A DNA stretch of 64,000 bases from Planctomycetota bacterium (GCA_014584315.1 JACTNA010000019.1:62001-126000), one strand, 5' to 3'; positions 54,891-64,000 are shown, numbered from the stretch's first letter. Program-made: numbers and translations. The notes: generated by a model not told the origin, from the letters alone.

Positions 54891-55541
54891 ATGCAGCCCG
54901 AGCCAGCCCCGACCATCGAGATCGTCACGCTCGGCCCGTGGGAAACCAACTGCCACATCGTCTCCGTGCCGGGGTCCGACGAGTGCTGGATCGTCGATGC
55001 CGGCTTCGACCCCGCTCCCCTGATCGACGCCGTACGCCGACGGGGCCTGCGCCCGACCGCCCTGCTCCTCACCCATGCCCACCTCGACCACATCGGGGGG
55101 GTAGGCGAAGTTCTAAGGGCATTCCCGGGGACACCCATCTGGCTCCACGCCGCCGAGACCCGCTGGTTGAACGACCCCGAGTTGAACCTCTCCGCCGCCG
55201 TAGGCATGCCCGTGACCACCCCCGGCCCGGACCGAACCCTTGAGGGCGGAGAGGAACTGACACTCGCCGGAACAACGTGGCGGGTGCTCCACACGCCCGG
55301 CCACTCTCCCGGCGGCATCACGCTCGTCCACGACGCCTCCAACACCGCCATCGTCGGCGACACCCTCTTCGCAGGCTCCGTCGGACGCAGCGACTTCCCC
55401 ACCTCCGACCCCGATGCCCTGGTGCGCTCCATCCGCGACACGCTCTACGCCCTCCCCGACGACACCCGCGTTCTGCCCGGCCACGGCCCCGCGACGACCA
55501 TCGGGCGCGAAAAGCGCTCCAACCCGTTCGTGCGCGCCTGA
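54891..55541 (+). CDS. MBL-fold metallohydrolase (glyoxalase II-like)
   Basis: A 216-residue metallo-beta-lactamase-fold hydrolase. THAHLDHIGG (about residues 60-69) is the HxHxDH motif, and HTPGHSPGGITLV, GDTLFAGSVGRSD and PGHGPATTIGREKRSNPF supply the remaining ligands and the C-terminal glyoxalase-II-like signature. It likely hydrolyses a thioester or related metabolite; a ROK-like target cannot be told. It is convergent with the GH3 gene with six bases between them, and divergent from the cupin gene. Confidence 0.9.
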   Translation: MQPEPAPTIEIVTLGPWETNCHIVSVPGSDECWIVDAGFDPAPLIDAVRRRGLRPTALLLTHAHLDHIGGVGEVLRAFPGTPIWLHAAETRWLNDPELNLSAAVGMPVTTPGPDRTLEGGEELTLAGTTWRVLHTPGHSPGGITLVHDASNTAIVGDTLFAGSVGRSDFPTSDPDALVRSIRDTLYALPDDTRVLPGHGPATTIGREKRSNPFVRA

Positions 55542-55547
55542 CCGCGC

Positions 55548-57242
55548 TCACGCCTGCCGTGCGACGCCGACCACGCTCTCGATGATCTCGCGCGAGTTCG
55601 CGCACCGCGGGCACTTGTGCTGTCCCCCGAGTTTGCCGCGAGACTCAAGCCAGCGGTGAAACGCCCCCACCGGCAGGGGCGTGACGACCGGCGGCGCCAT
55701 GCCGAGGTCCGCCGTCCGCTTCGTCGTGTAGTCCACGTTCTGCTGCTTCAACGCCCGGTCGAACGCCTCGGCGAAGGCCGGCGGCAGCCCGACCGCGACC
55801 TCCACCGCCAGTTCCAGCCCCGGACGCCGACCCTCTCCCGGATACACCGGCGCGGCCGTGAACTCCCCCACCGTCACCCCCGCCTCCCGCGCCGCCGCCG
55901 CCACGGCATTCTCCACGTGCTCGACGATGATGTTCTCCCCGAACGCGTTGATGAAGTGCCGATGCCGACCCACGATCCGCAGCCGAGCGGGGCCGCGCGC
56001 AGGGCGAGAACCACCCCTCGGGGCGGGGCCTCGCAGGCCGCGCCTCACGCCGGGTACGGAGTCAAACTCCACGACGTCCCCCAGCACGTACCGCCACAGG
56101 CCAGCGCAGGTGGACAGCACCACGACGTACCTCACGCCCGGCTCAACGGCGTCGCACGCGAACGCCCGCGGCGAGGCCGAGTCGATCTCCTCGAGCGGCA
56201 CGAACTCGAAGAAGGTGCCGTGGTCCGCGCACAACCGCAGCGAGGGCTGCGCGACGCCCTCCCGGTTCGGCTCGTCCTGGATCGCCACGAACGCCTCGCT
56301 CGCCGGGTACAACTCGATGCGGTGCGGGATGTCCTCGCCCGCGTCCCCCGACCAGAACCGCCGCACGCGAGGATCGAACGGCGCGTACTTCACGCCGCCG
56401 TGCACGAAAACCCGCAGGTTCGGCCACAGGTCCCGGATGCACGACGCCGCACGCCCCCGCTCGCGCGCGACTTCGAGCATCCGGTCGAACAGCACCATCG
56501 CCCACGACGGCATCCCGCTGATGAACCGCACGTCGTGCTCGACGCACAGCCGCGCCATCGCGTCGATCTTCGCCGGCCAGTCGCTCATCAACGCGATCTC
56601 ACGCCCCGGCAGGTACACCTCGCTCAACGGCCAGCGGATCAGCCCCGTCACCAGCCCCGACAGGTCGCCCGTGCGCACGCCGTGCTCGTTCGTCTCGACG
56701 CTCGTCGAACCGCCGATGAACAGGCAGCGCCCCCCCATCACCCCCGGCAGCGAGATGCCGAACCGCACCGCGTGCGCGAAGATGTCCAGGCTCGCCCGGT
56801 AGTTCGACCGCATCATCTCCCGCGAGACGGGGATGAACTTGTCGCCCGCCGTCGTCCCGCTCGTCTGCGCGAAATCCCGCACCAGCCCCGGCCACAGGAC
56901 GTTCGGCTCCCCCCCCTCGCGCATCCGCGCGATCGGCCCGCGGAAGGCGTACCAGTCCGCGACCGGCGCCTCCGCCCGATACCCCGCCAGCATCTGCTCG
57001 TCCGGCAATGACGCGAGCCGTGCGAAGTTGTGCCTGCGCCCGAACTCGCACCCGGCCGCCCGACGCAGCAGCCCCCGCAACTGGGCCGTCTGCACCCGTC
57101 CCGTGTGCTCCGCCCACCACCTCGTGTCCGACAGCCTCGCCGCACGACGCACGACGCGGGCGCGCAGCGCGTGCCCCACCAACGAGGTCCAGCGACCCTT
57201 CGCCCGCCCGCGCGCCGCGCTGGATCGCTCAGCGGCTGCCAC
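55548..57242 (-). CDS. GH3 family acyl-adenylating protein
   Basis: A 564-residue protein of the GH3 (auxin-responsive promoter) family, an ANL-type adenylating group that joins acids to amino acids in plants. FAQTSGTTAGDKFIPVS is the ATP/AMP-binding P-loop-like motif. SGMPSWAMVLFDRML, FVHGGVKYAPFDP, LYPASEAFVAIQ and ADHGTFFEFVPLEE are family landmarks, and IVGRHRHFINAFGENI corresponds to the hinge. Bacterial roles are mostly unknown. The GTG start overlaps the stop of the alpha/beta hydrolase by 14 bases. An insert rich in Gly/Arg (about 395-415) is unusual. A Cys pair (CPRC) sits near the end. Confidence 0.87.
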   Translation of the reverse strand: MAAAERSSAARGRAKGRWTSLVGHALRARVVRRAARLSDTRWWAEHTGRVQTAQLRGLLRRAAGCEFGRRHNFARLASLPDEQMLAGYRAEAPVADWYAFRGPIARMREGGEPNVLWPGLVRDFAQTSGTTAGDKFIPVSREMMRSNYRASLDIFAHAVRFGISLPGVMGGRCLFIGGSTSVETNEHGVRTGDLSGLVTGLIRWPLSEVYLPGREIALMSDWPAKIDAMARLCVEHDVRFISGMPSWAMVLFDRMLEVARERGRAASCIRDLWPNLRVFVHGGVKYAPFDPRVRRFWSGDAGEDIPHRIELYPASEAFVAIQDEPNREGVAQPSLRLCADHGTFFEFVPLEEIDSASPRAFACDAVEPGVRYVVVLSTCAGLWRYVLGDVVEFDSVPGVRRGLRGPAPRGGSRPARGPARLRIVGRHRHFINAFGENIIVEHVENAVAAAAREAGVTVGEFTAAPVYPGEGRRPGLELAVEVAVGLPPAFAEAFDRALKQQNVDYTTKRTADLGMAPPVVTPLPVGAFHRWLESRGKLGGQHKCPRCANSREIIESVVGVARQA

Positions 57243-58077
57243 GGCCGTTCGCGCCCGAAGTGCGTTCGTCCAGTTCTTCGGCGAACCGGATCATCGCCGC
57301 GGCGAACTCGTCCGGCTTCTCCACCATCGGCACGTGCCCGCACCGGTCGAACCAGACCAGGCGCGCATCCGGCAGCAGCCGCGCGAACTCCTCCGCGGCC
57401 TCGGGCGGCGTCACGATGTCGTTGCGCCCCCAGATCAGCAGCGTCGGCGCCTGGATCCGCCCGATCTGTTCCCCGAGGTGGTTCTTGCGGGCCGTCCGCG
57501 AGAGCCGCACCATCGCCCGGGCCTTCTCCCGGTGCGTCAACTCGCGGTGCGCTCGGTCGAGGTCCGCCTCTCGGACGTGCATCGGGTCGTAGAACAACTC
57601 GCCGATCTTCCGCGCGAGCCACTCGCGGCTGGGCCGGATCTGCACGTCCCGCACCATCGACCGCTCGATCAAACCGCTCGACCCCGCCAGCACCAGCCCC
57701 CGCACCAGTTCCGGGCGACGCAGCGCCACCCGCAACGCCACGTGCCCCCCGAACGAGTTGCCCACCAACACCGCCGGCCCGTCGAGATGCCCGTCAAGGA
57801 AACGCGAGGTCAACTCCTCCACCCCGTCCACGGAGCAGTCCTCGTCCGTCAGGTCGAGCAGCGGCAGTTCCAGCATCACGCAACGGACCCGCGGGTGGAC
57901 GCGATTGACCACGTCTTCCCAGTGGTCGTTCAGCCCCACCAACCCGTGCAGGAAGACCACCGGAGGCCCCTCGCCCACCTCCGTCACCTTGGCGCAGACC
58001 GGCTGCCCGCTCGCCCCCACAAGGGTCAGCGTGGTTGAGGGAAGGGCCGGTCCTGGGGTGACTTCGCTGGTCGGCAT
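57229..58077 (-). CDS. Alpha/beta-fold hydrolase
   Basis: A 282-residue alpha/beta hydrolase. FLHGLVGLNDHW gives the oxyanion HG, Ser108 in GNSFGGHVAL is the nucleophile, GRNDIVTPP supplies the acid, and His in CGHVPMVEKP completes the triad. The family includes C-C bond hydrolases and lipases; the substrate is unknown. It precedes and overlaps the GH3 gene by 14 bases, so the two are translationally coupled and may act on one acyl substrate. ATG 58077 is chosen at the domain start. Confidence 0.88.
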   Translation of the reverse strand: MPTSEVTPGPALPSTTLTLVGASGQPVCAKVTEVGEGPPVVFLHGLVGLNDHWEDVVNRVHPRVRCVMLELPLLDLTDEDCSVDGVEELTSRFLDGHLDGPAVLVGNSFGGHVALRVALRRPELVRGLVLAGSSGLIERSMVRDVQIRPSREWLARKIGELFYDPMHVREADLDRAHRELTHREKARAMVRLSRTARKNHLGEQIGRIQAPTLLIWGRNDIVTPPEAAEEFARLLPDARLVWFDRCGHVPMVEKPDEFAAAMIRFAEELDERTSGANGRGSR

Positions 58078-58143
58078 GGTTTCACAAGGGGGCCGATCCG
58101 GGGATAGTAACCGCTTTACCGCTCCGGGGCGCACCAGACCCCT

Positions 58144-58920
58144 TCAGTTCGACCCCTGGACCACACGCCCGTCCTCGAGATGCACGATCCGGTCAGCGCG
58201 AGCGGCAACCTCCGGATCGTGCGTGACCATCACGATCGTCCGGGCCGACCCGCCCCGAACCCCCGCGATCGCGTCCAGGATTCGCCGCCCCGTCTCCCGG
58301 TCGAGGTTGCCCGTCGGCTCGTCGGCGAGCAGCAGCCGAGGCTCGTTGATCAGCGCACGGGCGATGGCCACCCGCTGGCGCTCGCCCCCCGAGACCTCCG
58401 CGGGCCGATGCGAGAGCCGGTGCGAGAGGCCGAACGACGCCAGCAGGTCGGTCGCCCGGGCACGGAGCGCCCCACGCCGCCGCGAGTACCCGAACCGGCC
58501 GTGCAGCACCATCGCCCCCAGCAGCACGTTCTCCAGCACGTTCAACTCCGGCAGCAGGTGATAGAACTGGAAGACAAAGCCCACCGACCGCGCCCGGTAG
58601 CGGTCGAGTTCCCGGGCCGACATCTCCGAGAGCGGCCGGCCCTCGAAACGGATCGGGTGACGCTCCCCCGCGCCGCTGTCCGGGCGGTCCAGCCCGCCCA
58701 TGAGGTGCAGCAGCGTGCTCTTGCCCGAGCCAGACGCCCCAAGCACGGCCACCCACTCGCCCTCGCGCACCCCGAGGGTCGCCCCCCGCAGCACCGGCAC
58801 CTCGACGCGCCCCAGCCGGTAGGTCTTGTGCAGGTCGCGCACGCTCAGCAGCGCGGCTCCCGCGTCGGGCCGGGCGTGGGGAGCGGTCGGAATGCCGGCG
58901 TGCTGCGTCACGGTGATCAC
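58144..58920 (-). CDS. lolD: Lipoprotein-releasing ABC transporter ATPase, LolD-like
   Basis: A 258-residue ATPase: Walker A GASGSGKST, Q-loop VFQFYHLLPELNVLENVLL, signature VSGGERQRVAIARAL, Walker B LLLADEPTGNLD. The LLPELNVLENV wording is the LolD pattern. The GTG start overlaps the permease stop in a GTGA, so it forms a pair with the LolC/E-like permease. The N-terminal 25 residues are an unusual polar extension. It would release lipoproteins from the inner membrane to the outer-membrane carrier. Confidence 0.88.
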   Translation of the reverse strand: MITVTQHAGIPTAPHARPDAGAALLSVRDLHKTYRLGRVEVPVLRGATLGVREGEWVAVLGASGSGKSTLLHLMGGLDRPDSGAGERHPIRFEGRPLSEMSARELDRYRARSVGFVFQFYHLLPELNVLENVLLGAMVLHGRFGYSRRRGALRARATDLLASFGLSHRLSHRPAEVSGGERQRVAIARALINEPRLLLADEPTGNLDRETGRRILDAIAGVRGGSARTIVMVTHDPEVAARADRIVHLEDGRVVQGSN

Positions 58921-60452
58921 TCGAACCTCAGGGCGCGGATGGGGTGCATGAACGCGGCGCGCAGCGCGGGAATCAACGCGCCCAGCAGGCACGAGAGCAC
59001 GCCCCCGGCCAGCACGAACGCCGCCTTGTCCGGCTCGATCCGCCGCGGGATCTCCTTGAACACATAGATCGCCGGGTCCCACACGTACAAGCCGAGGCTC
59101 TCGCCCATCCAGTCGTGGATGTCGTTGATGTTCGCCACGATCCCCCACGCCAGCAGCCCTCCCGCCACCGACCCCACCAGCCCGATCGCAGCACCGTAGC
59201 GAAGCCACACCCACGCGATCCCCAACGACCCCGCCCCGAGCGCGCGCAGCACCCCGATGTCCCGCGTCTTCTCGCTGATCATCGCCCAGAAGATCGCCAG
59301 CACCAGGAAGACCGCGGTCATCGAGATGAACGAAAAAATGAACAGCACCAGCGCGGTCTCCTTCTTCACCGCCGCGATCATCGTCCGGTTCGCGTCCTCC
59401 CACGTCTGGATCACGATGACGCCGGGCGACGGCACCTCGCCCGCGTGCGCCGCCGCGAACCCCGCGTAGATGCGCTCCACTCTCGACTTGAACGCCGCCA
59501 GGTCCCGGTCCGCCGTCCGTCCCCGCACCAGCACCGCCGTCGTGCGCGCCGGATCGACCTCGTAGCGCTCCTCGCGCTCCCCCTCCTCCTGGGCGAACGG
59601 ATCGAGCGGCCCGTCGTCCGCGAGCCGAAGCCCCTCGTTCATCTGGAGCATCGACTGCAACGCGTCGAACCGCACCAGCACCGTCTGCCGGTCGATGTCG
59701 TACAGCCCGCTCTCGAACTCGTTGGCCACCGGCAGCACCCGCGTCTGCACCTCGCGCGGCCGACCCTTGCTGTCGAGCGGCACGACCCGCAGCGTCAACT
59801 CCCCCTGCAACGGCAGGAAGATGTCCGCGTGCGTCAGCCCGCCCTCCGCCGTCTGCTGCGGGATCACCATCGGGATGTAGAACCCGCTCCGCGTGCGCCG
59901 GTTGAAGTCCGTCACCTCGATGCCGAGCACCATCGCGGCCTTCCGCTCGCCCGTCTCGGGGTCGGGGCGCGTCAGCGAGAGCCCGTTCTCATACAGCCGA
60001 CCCCACATGTCCCGCCCGTCCAGCCGGGGGTCCTCGCCGCCGCGGTCCTTCCGAAGCGGCTCGGCCAGCGGCTTCCACCACAGCGTCTGCGCGAACGACG
60101 TCACCCGCGCGAAGCCCGGCCCGTCCACGCCGCGCACCGCGACCCCCTCGGTCCGACCGTCCGGGAGCGTGATGATCCCGAACGTCTCGATCAACGGCGT
60201 CGCCGCCTCGACCTCGGGGTCCGACTCCAGCCGTGCGATCAGGTCGTCGTAGTGCGGGAACCCCGTGTTCGGCCAGACGATCCGCACGTCCCCGATCAGC
60301 GAACGGCCGGACTCCGTCAGCATCCCCAGAAACCCGCCCATCACCGACCACGTGATCAGCACCATCGCCGTGCAGAGCGCAACGCCCAGCGATGCCAGCA
60401 GCGGCATCACCTTTGTCGTCAGGTACTTCCGGGTCAGCAACGCCTGGTACAC
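58917..60452 (-). CDS. Lipoprotein-releasing ABC transporter permease, LolC/LolE-like
   Basis: A 511-residue FtsX-like permease. MYQALLTRKYLTTKVMPLLAS begins the first helix, then a long periplasmic domain (about 45-370) and three C-terminal helices around FSFISMTAVFLVLAIFWAMISEKTRDIGVLRALGA, the family coupling loop, ending in HPIRALRFE. It is longer than LolC/E (about 400-415) because of an insert in the periplasmic domain. One permease and one ATPase are present, so it may act as a homodimer. It is divergent from the dus gene. Confidence 0.86.
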   Translation of the reverse strand: MYQALLTRKYLTTKVMPLLASLGVALCTAMVLITWSVMGGFLGMLTESGRSLIGDVRIVWPNTGFPHYDDLIARLESDPEVEAATPLIETFGIITLPDGRTEGVAVRGVDGPGFARVTSFAQTLWWKPLAEPLRKDRGGEDPRLDGRDMWGRLYENGLSLTRPDPETGERKAAMVLGIEVTDFNRRTRSGFYIPMVIPQQTAEGGLTHADIFLPLQGELTLRVVPLDSKGRPREVQTRVLPVANEFESGLYDIDRQTVLVRFDALQSMLQMNEGLRLADDGPLDPFAQEEGEREERYEVDPARTTAVLVRGRTADRDLAAFKSRVERIYAGFAAAHAGEVPSPGVIVIQTWEDANRTMIAAVKKETALVLFIFSFISMTAVFLVLAIFWAMISEKTRDIGVLRALGAGSLGIAWVWLRYGAAIGLVGSVAGGLLAWGIVANINDIHDWMGESLGLYVWDPAIYVFKEIPRRIEPDKAAFVLAGGVLSCLLGALIPALRAAFMHPIRALRFE

Positions 60453-60520
60453 GGCCGCAGTCTAGGGGAAGCGAACCGCGACGAACCGCCCGCGTCCGAG
60501 GCCGCTCGCCCTGACGCCGG

Positions 60521-61648
60521 ATGACCCGCGCCCAGCGCCTCCCCCTACGATCTCCGGTGCTCGCCACGCCCCTCCAGGTCGGCCCCGTCCGGCTCGATAC
60601 CAACCTCCTCCTCGCCCCCATCGCCGGGTGGTGCGACCTCGCCTGGCGCATGACCTGCCGCGAACTCGGCGGCGTCGGGCTGGCCTGCACCGACCTGCTC
60701 AGCCCGCGCGGCCTGCTCTGCGGCTCCGAAGCCTCCCTCGACCTCGCACGCACCAACGAGTTCGACCGCCCGATCGGCATGCAGCTGTACGGTTCGGACC
60801 CCGCCCTGCTCGCCGACGGCGCGCGATGGTGCGCCGACCACGGCGCCACCGTCGTCGACCTGAACATGGGCTGCCCCGTGGACAAAGTCTGCAAGAAGGA
60901 CGGCGGGTCCAAGCTCATGTGCGACCCCGCCCGCGCCGTGCGCATCGCCCAGGCCGTGCGGACCGCCCTCCCCGATGCCATCCCCCTCACGGCCAAGATG
61001 CGCCTCGGATGGAGCGAGGCCGACTTCGAGCGCGGCGCCGCGTGCTCGCTCGCCGTCCGGCTCGCTCGCGTCGGCGTCGCCATGATCACCGTCCACGGCC
61101 GCACCACGGAACAGATGTTCAAGGGCGAGTGCCGGCGCGAAGGCATCCGCCGGGTCGTGGAGGCAGTCGCCGAGGCGACCGGGCCCTACACCGCGACCCC
61201 CCGGGGGGGCATCCCCGTGGTCGGCAACGGCGACGTGCGAACGCCCGACGACGCGATCTCCATGCTCCGCCACACCGGGTGCGCCGGCGTCATGATCGGC
61301 CGCGGCGCCTTCGCCATGCCCTGGGTCTTCCGACTCGCGTGGCGCGAGCAACTCCGGCTCCGCGGCCTGCCACTGTCGCTCGAAGGCGAACCGACCGAAC
61401 CCGAGAAGATCGAGATCGTCCGCCGCTACTTCGATCGCATGCTCGAGTTCCGCGGCGAGCAGTACGCGATGCACAAGATCCGCCAGAAGATCGCCTGGCT
61501 CGGCAAGACCATCAACGGCTCCCACTGCCGCGAACTGAAGGACGGCGTCCGCCAGGCCGCGACACCGCGCGAAGTCCACCGCGCGCTCGACCATTGGCTC
61601 GCCGTCGCCCCCGCGAGCGAGCGAGCGGTTCCCCCGGTTCCGGCGTGA
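60521..61648 (+). CDS. tRNA-dihydrouridine synthase (DusB-like)
   Basis: A 375-residue flavin enzyme that reduces uridine to dihydrouridine in tRNA. LAPIAGWCDLAWRMTCRELGG opens the TIM barrel, MGCPVDKVCKKDGGS carries the catalytic Cys, and TVHGRTTEQMFKG, VVGNGDVRTPDDA and VMIGRGAFAMPWVF complete the active site. The DusB assignment is by general pattern. The C-terminal helical RNA-binding domain is present. Confidence 0.93.
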   Translation: MTRAQRLPLRSPVLATPLQVGPVRLDTNLLLAPIAGWCDLAWRMTCRELGGVGLACTDLLSPRGLLCGSEASLDLARTNEFDRPIGMQLYGSDPALLADGARWCADHGATVVDLNMGCPVDKVCKKDGGSKLMCDPARAVRIAQAVRTALPDAIPLTAKMRLGWSEADFERGAACSLAVRLARVGVAMITVHGRTTEQMFKGECRREGIRRVVEAVAEATGPYTATPRGGIPVVGNGDVRTPDDAISMLRHTGCAGVMIGRGAFAMPWVFRLAWREQLRLRGLPLSLEGEPTEPEKIEIVRRYFDRMLEFRGEQYAMHKIRQKIAWLGKTINGSHCRELKDGVRQAATPREVHRALDHWLAVAPASERAVPPVPA

Positions 61649-61773
61649 GCCGCCCGATGCTCGGCCTCGCCCGATCGCCCATTCCGCGCCTCGACCATTG
61701 ATCCCGACCCGCCCCCGCCGGTAGTCTGGCGGTTTCGGGGGCGGCCGCAGTCGCGGGCGGCAAGGAGTGCATC

Positions 61774-64000
61774 ATGGCAAGCCGTCATCCGGCGTGGTTG
61801 GCGTTCGCAGCGGCGGCGGTCGCGCTCATCGCGTGGGCGTGCCCGAGCCAGTCGCGCGCCCAGGTGCTCTCCGGCAGCGTGCCGGTCGAGACCTACACGT
61901 TCGACGACGACGCCCTCAACGCCCGTGCGGGAGGCCCTGTTGTCGTCCGCGACTTCCCGCTCGGCCCCGGCGGGCGACGCGCCGACCTGCTCCTCACCCG
62001 CCTCGTCGTCACAAGCCCTGCGACACGCTTCGCCGTCGGCCGCGCCGGCGAGGCCGACGCCCCGCTCGATTTCGACCCCTCCTCGGTCACGCTTCTGCGA
62101 GGAACCGTGATCGGACAGCCCGGATCGCGCGTCTTCATCGCGTTGGGCGCGACAGCCGCCAACGGCTACGTCGAGGCGACCGGCGAACGCTTCGGCGTTT
62201 CGTCGCGTCTGCCCGGCGGCGGCGCGACCCGCGCGGGCGAGGTGGGTGTCTTCGCCGTGCGCCCCGGCGGGACGCTCCTCCCGCCCGGCGTCGAGTTCTG
62301 CCGCGTCGTCCGCCACGACGAGGAGCCGGCCCCCGATACCCGCGGCGCGCCCGACCAGCCCACCAACCTCTACCGGGTCATCGAACTCGCCATCGAGACC
62401 GACTACGAGTACTTCCTGCTCTTCGGCGACCTCGAGGCCGCCGCCGAGTACATCGTCATGCTCTACGGCGCGGTCTCCGACGTCTACCTCCGCGAGATGA
62501 ACGCCCGCTTCGAACTCACCTACGTCCGGCTCTGGGACAACCGCGACGACCTCTACCAGGGGAACGAGAACCCGCTCGGCGCGTTCCGCAGCCACTGGAA
62601 CAACAACATGCAGCACGTCCACCGCGACACCGCCCAGTACCTCAGCGCAAGACGGTACCTGAGCGCGGGCGGCGTCGCCTACCTCAGCGCCCTGTGCACC
62701 AACAACGGCTATTCCTGGTCCGGCTACACCCTCGGCTTCTTCGCCGACCCCGACCGCCCGGACGTCTTCAACCAGGACGTCATCGTCCCGGCCCACGAAC
62801 TCGGCCACAACTGCGGCACGCTCCACACCCACGACTACGGCGTCGACAACTGCGCCAACGCCGACCCCGTCCCGAACCGCGGCGACATCATGAGTTACTG
62901 CTCCCAGACCGTCAGCGGCGGCAAGGCCAACATCGACATGCGCTTCCACCGGCTCACGCGACGCGCCATGCACGAGCACATGGCCACGCGGAACTGCCTC
63001 ACACTCGACTGCAACCTCAACGGCATCCCCGACAACGAGGAGATCGCCGACGGCCTCGCCCAGGACGCCAACGCCGACGGCATCCCCGACGACTGCCAGG
63101 ACTGCAACGCCAACGGCACCCTCGACCCCGACGAGATCGCGCTCGGACTCGCCCAGGACGCCAACGGCAACCTCATCCCCGACGAGTGCGAGCCGGACTG
63201 CAACGCCAATGGGCTGCCCGACGCCTGGGACACCTACACCGAACTCGATGCCGACTCCGACGGCGACACCGTCCCCGACGCCTGCCAGGCCGATTGCGAC
63301 GCCGACGGCGTCTACGACTACGCCGCCATCCAGGCGAACATGCCGCTCGACATCGACCGCGACGGCATCCTCGACGCCTGCCAGGATTGCGACGCAGACG
63401 GCGTCATCGACCTGCTCGCCCTCGACGCGGCGCGCTTCTGCTTCGTCGCCAGCCTCACCCAGCCGGAAGTCCGTGCCTGCCATTCCGTGACGGGCGTTGT
63501 CGCGGGCGTCTCGCCCCCGGCCGTCAGCGTCGGCCACGACCTCGTCATCACGCCCGATCGCCGCGTGCTCGTCTCCAGCGGCGCGGACCACCGCGTCGTT
63601 GAGTTCGACCGCGCCGGCAACCTCGTCGGCGACTTCGTCCCTTCCGACGGCACACTCTCGACGCCCACAGCCATGGTCGCCACGCCCCGCGGCACGCTCC
63701 TGGTCGCCTCGCTCGACACCGCGAGCGTTCACGAGTACGACCTCGCGACCGGACAGCACCTCGGCGCGCTCGTCCAGCCCGGCGCGGGCGGGCTGATCGA
63801 ACCGTGGGGCATGACCATCTCCCCGGCGGGCACGCTCGTCATTGCCGCGGGCGACAACCGCGTGCGAGAGTACGATCTGAGCACCGGCGAGTTCATCCGC
63901 ACGATCGTCGGTTCGAACAACGGGAACCTGAACCAGCCGCGCGGCATCGTGTACAACCCCATCACCGGAGACCTGCTCGTCGCCAGTTACGGCTCCGACC
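61774..64000 (+). CDS. Secreted zinc metalloprotease with acidic Ca-type repeats and propeller (3' end outside window)
   Basis: An open frame of at least 742 residues, cut by the right edge. A signal peptide (LAFAAAAVALIAWACPSQSRAQ) is followed by a pro-region. The catalytic zinc motif HELGHNCGTLH is at 341-351, with a following YCS-type Met-turn-like stretch (DIMSYCSQ), so it is reprolysin/M12-like. From about 412 come acidic DCNxNGxPDxxEI / DxNxDGIPDxCQ units, about seven in number, typical planctomycete calcium-binding repeats. From about 560 NHL-like propeller repeats (GTLLVASLDTASVHEYDLATG) run to the edge. AAGGAG precedes ATG 61774. A sorting signal would lie beyond the window. Confidence 0.85.
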   Translation, partial: MASRHPAWLAFAAAAVALIAWACPSQSRAQVLSGSVPVETYTFDDDALNARAGGPVVVRDFPLGPGGRRADLLLTRLVVTSPATRFAVGRAGEADAPLDFDPSSVTLLRGTVIGQPGSRVFIALGATAANGYVEATGERFGVSSRLPGGGATRAGEVGVFAVRPGGTLLPPGVEFCRVVRHDEEPAPDTRGAPDQPTNLYRVIELAIETDYEYFLLFGDLEAAAEYIVMLYGAVSDVYLREMNARFELTYVRLWDNRDDLYQGNENPLGAFRSHWNNNMQHVHRDTAQYLSARRYLSAGGVAYLSALCTNNGYSWSGYTLGFFADPDRPDVFNQDVIVPAHELGHNCGTLHTHDYGVDNCANADPVPNRGDIMSYCSQTVSGGKANIDMRFHRLTRRAMHEHMATRNCLTLDCNLNGIPDNEEIADGLAQDANADGIPDDCQDCNANGTLDPDEIALGLAQDANGNLIPDECEPDCNANGLPDAWDTYTELDADSDGDTVPDACQADCDADGVYDYAAIQANMPLDIDRDGILDACQDCDADGVIDLLALDAARFCFVASLTQPEVRACHSVTGVVAGVSPPAVSVGHDLVITPDRRVLVSSGADHRVVEFDRAGNLVGDFVPSDGTLSTPTAMVATPRGTLLVASLDTASVHEYDLATGQHLGALVQPGAGGLIEPWGMTISPAGTLVIAAGDNRVREYDLSTGEFIRTIVGSNNGNLNQPRGIVYNPITGDLLVASYGSD

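Overview
This is a 64 kb stretch of very GC-rich bacterial chromosome, almost fully coding, with genes on both strands in short operons. Several traits point to a planctomycete, most likely class Phycisphaerae: two orphan prepilin-like proteins with an FTL(I/V)ELLVVIA leader and a late H-x11-DG motif, a secreted metalloprotease followed by acidic DCNANG-type repeats, a PVC-type quinoprotein-like dehydrogenase, a Gfo/Idh/MocA protein with a Tat leader, and intergenic palindromes built on GCCCCGGAGGGGC. Lol-type export, HldE and an NADH dehydrogenase subunit indicate a Gram-negative respiring cell. No prophage, insertion sequence, CRISPR array or replication origin is visible.

Layout. 1-16 kb: Na+/H+ antiporter, murJ, entericidin-like lipoprotein, SDR, thyX, prepilin-like protein, mutS, an RMD1/DUF155-like membrane protein divergent from a C39-like protein, then hldE, trkA and trkH with tRNA-Cys upstream. 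16-25 kb: solitary nuoH, a 0.6 kb repeat-filled gap, a TANGO2-like protein, a DinB protein, a large DUF2339 membrane protein, and an ArsR-SRPBCC-DUF1579-DUF899 operon. 25-37 kb: PfkB kinase, glnS, a DUF433/DUF5615 toxin-antitoxin pair whose toxin is frameshifted, nadD, tRNA-Glu(UUC), fahA, a 0.47 kb gap with an inverted pair of palindromic elements, a three-gene operon of unknown role (PD40 propeller, unusual esterase fusion, orphan), an RluA-type pseudouridine synthase and a Gfo/Idh/MocA oxidoreductase.

37-43 kb holds the most striking unit: an Fe-S type Rrf2 repressor with a near-perfect palindromic operator inside its own promoter, followed at once by an iron-sulfur subunit, a NrfD-like membrane subunit and a 1060-residue Tat-exported molybdoenzyme. 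The B-C-A order and the features of the large subunit resemble tetrathionate reductase (TtrBCA).

43-64 kb: tRNA-Glu(CUC), CPBP protease, rpsT with a leader hairpin, tRNA-Arg(ACG), a six-gene exporter operon bracketed by Cys-rich secreted proteins, purE, a second prepilin-like protein, a quinoprotein-type dehydrogenase, a TPR-like membrane protein, a cupin, an MBL hydrolase, a GH3-family enzyme overlapping an alpha/beta hydrolase, lolDE-like transporter genes, a dus gene and a metalloprotease that runs off the right edge.

Functions come from reading the translations and recalling families. No database search was run, so family names are recognition calls.
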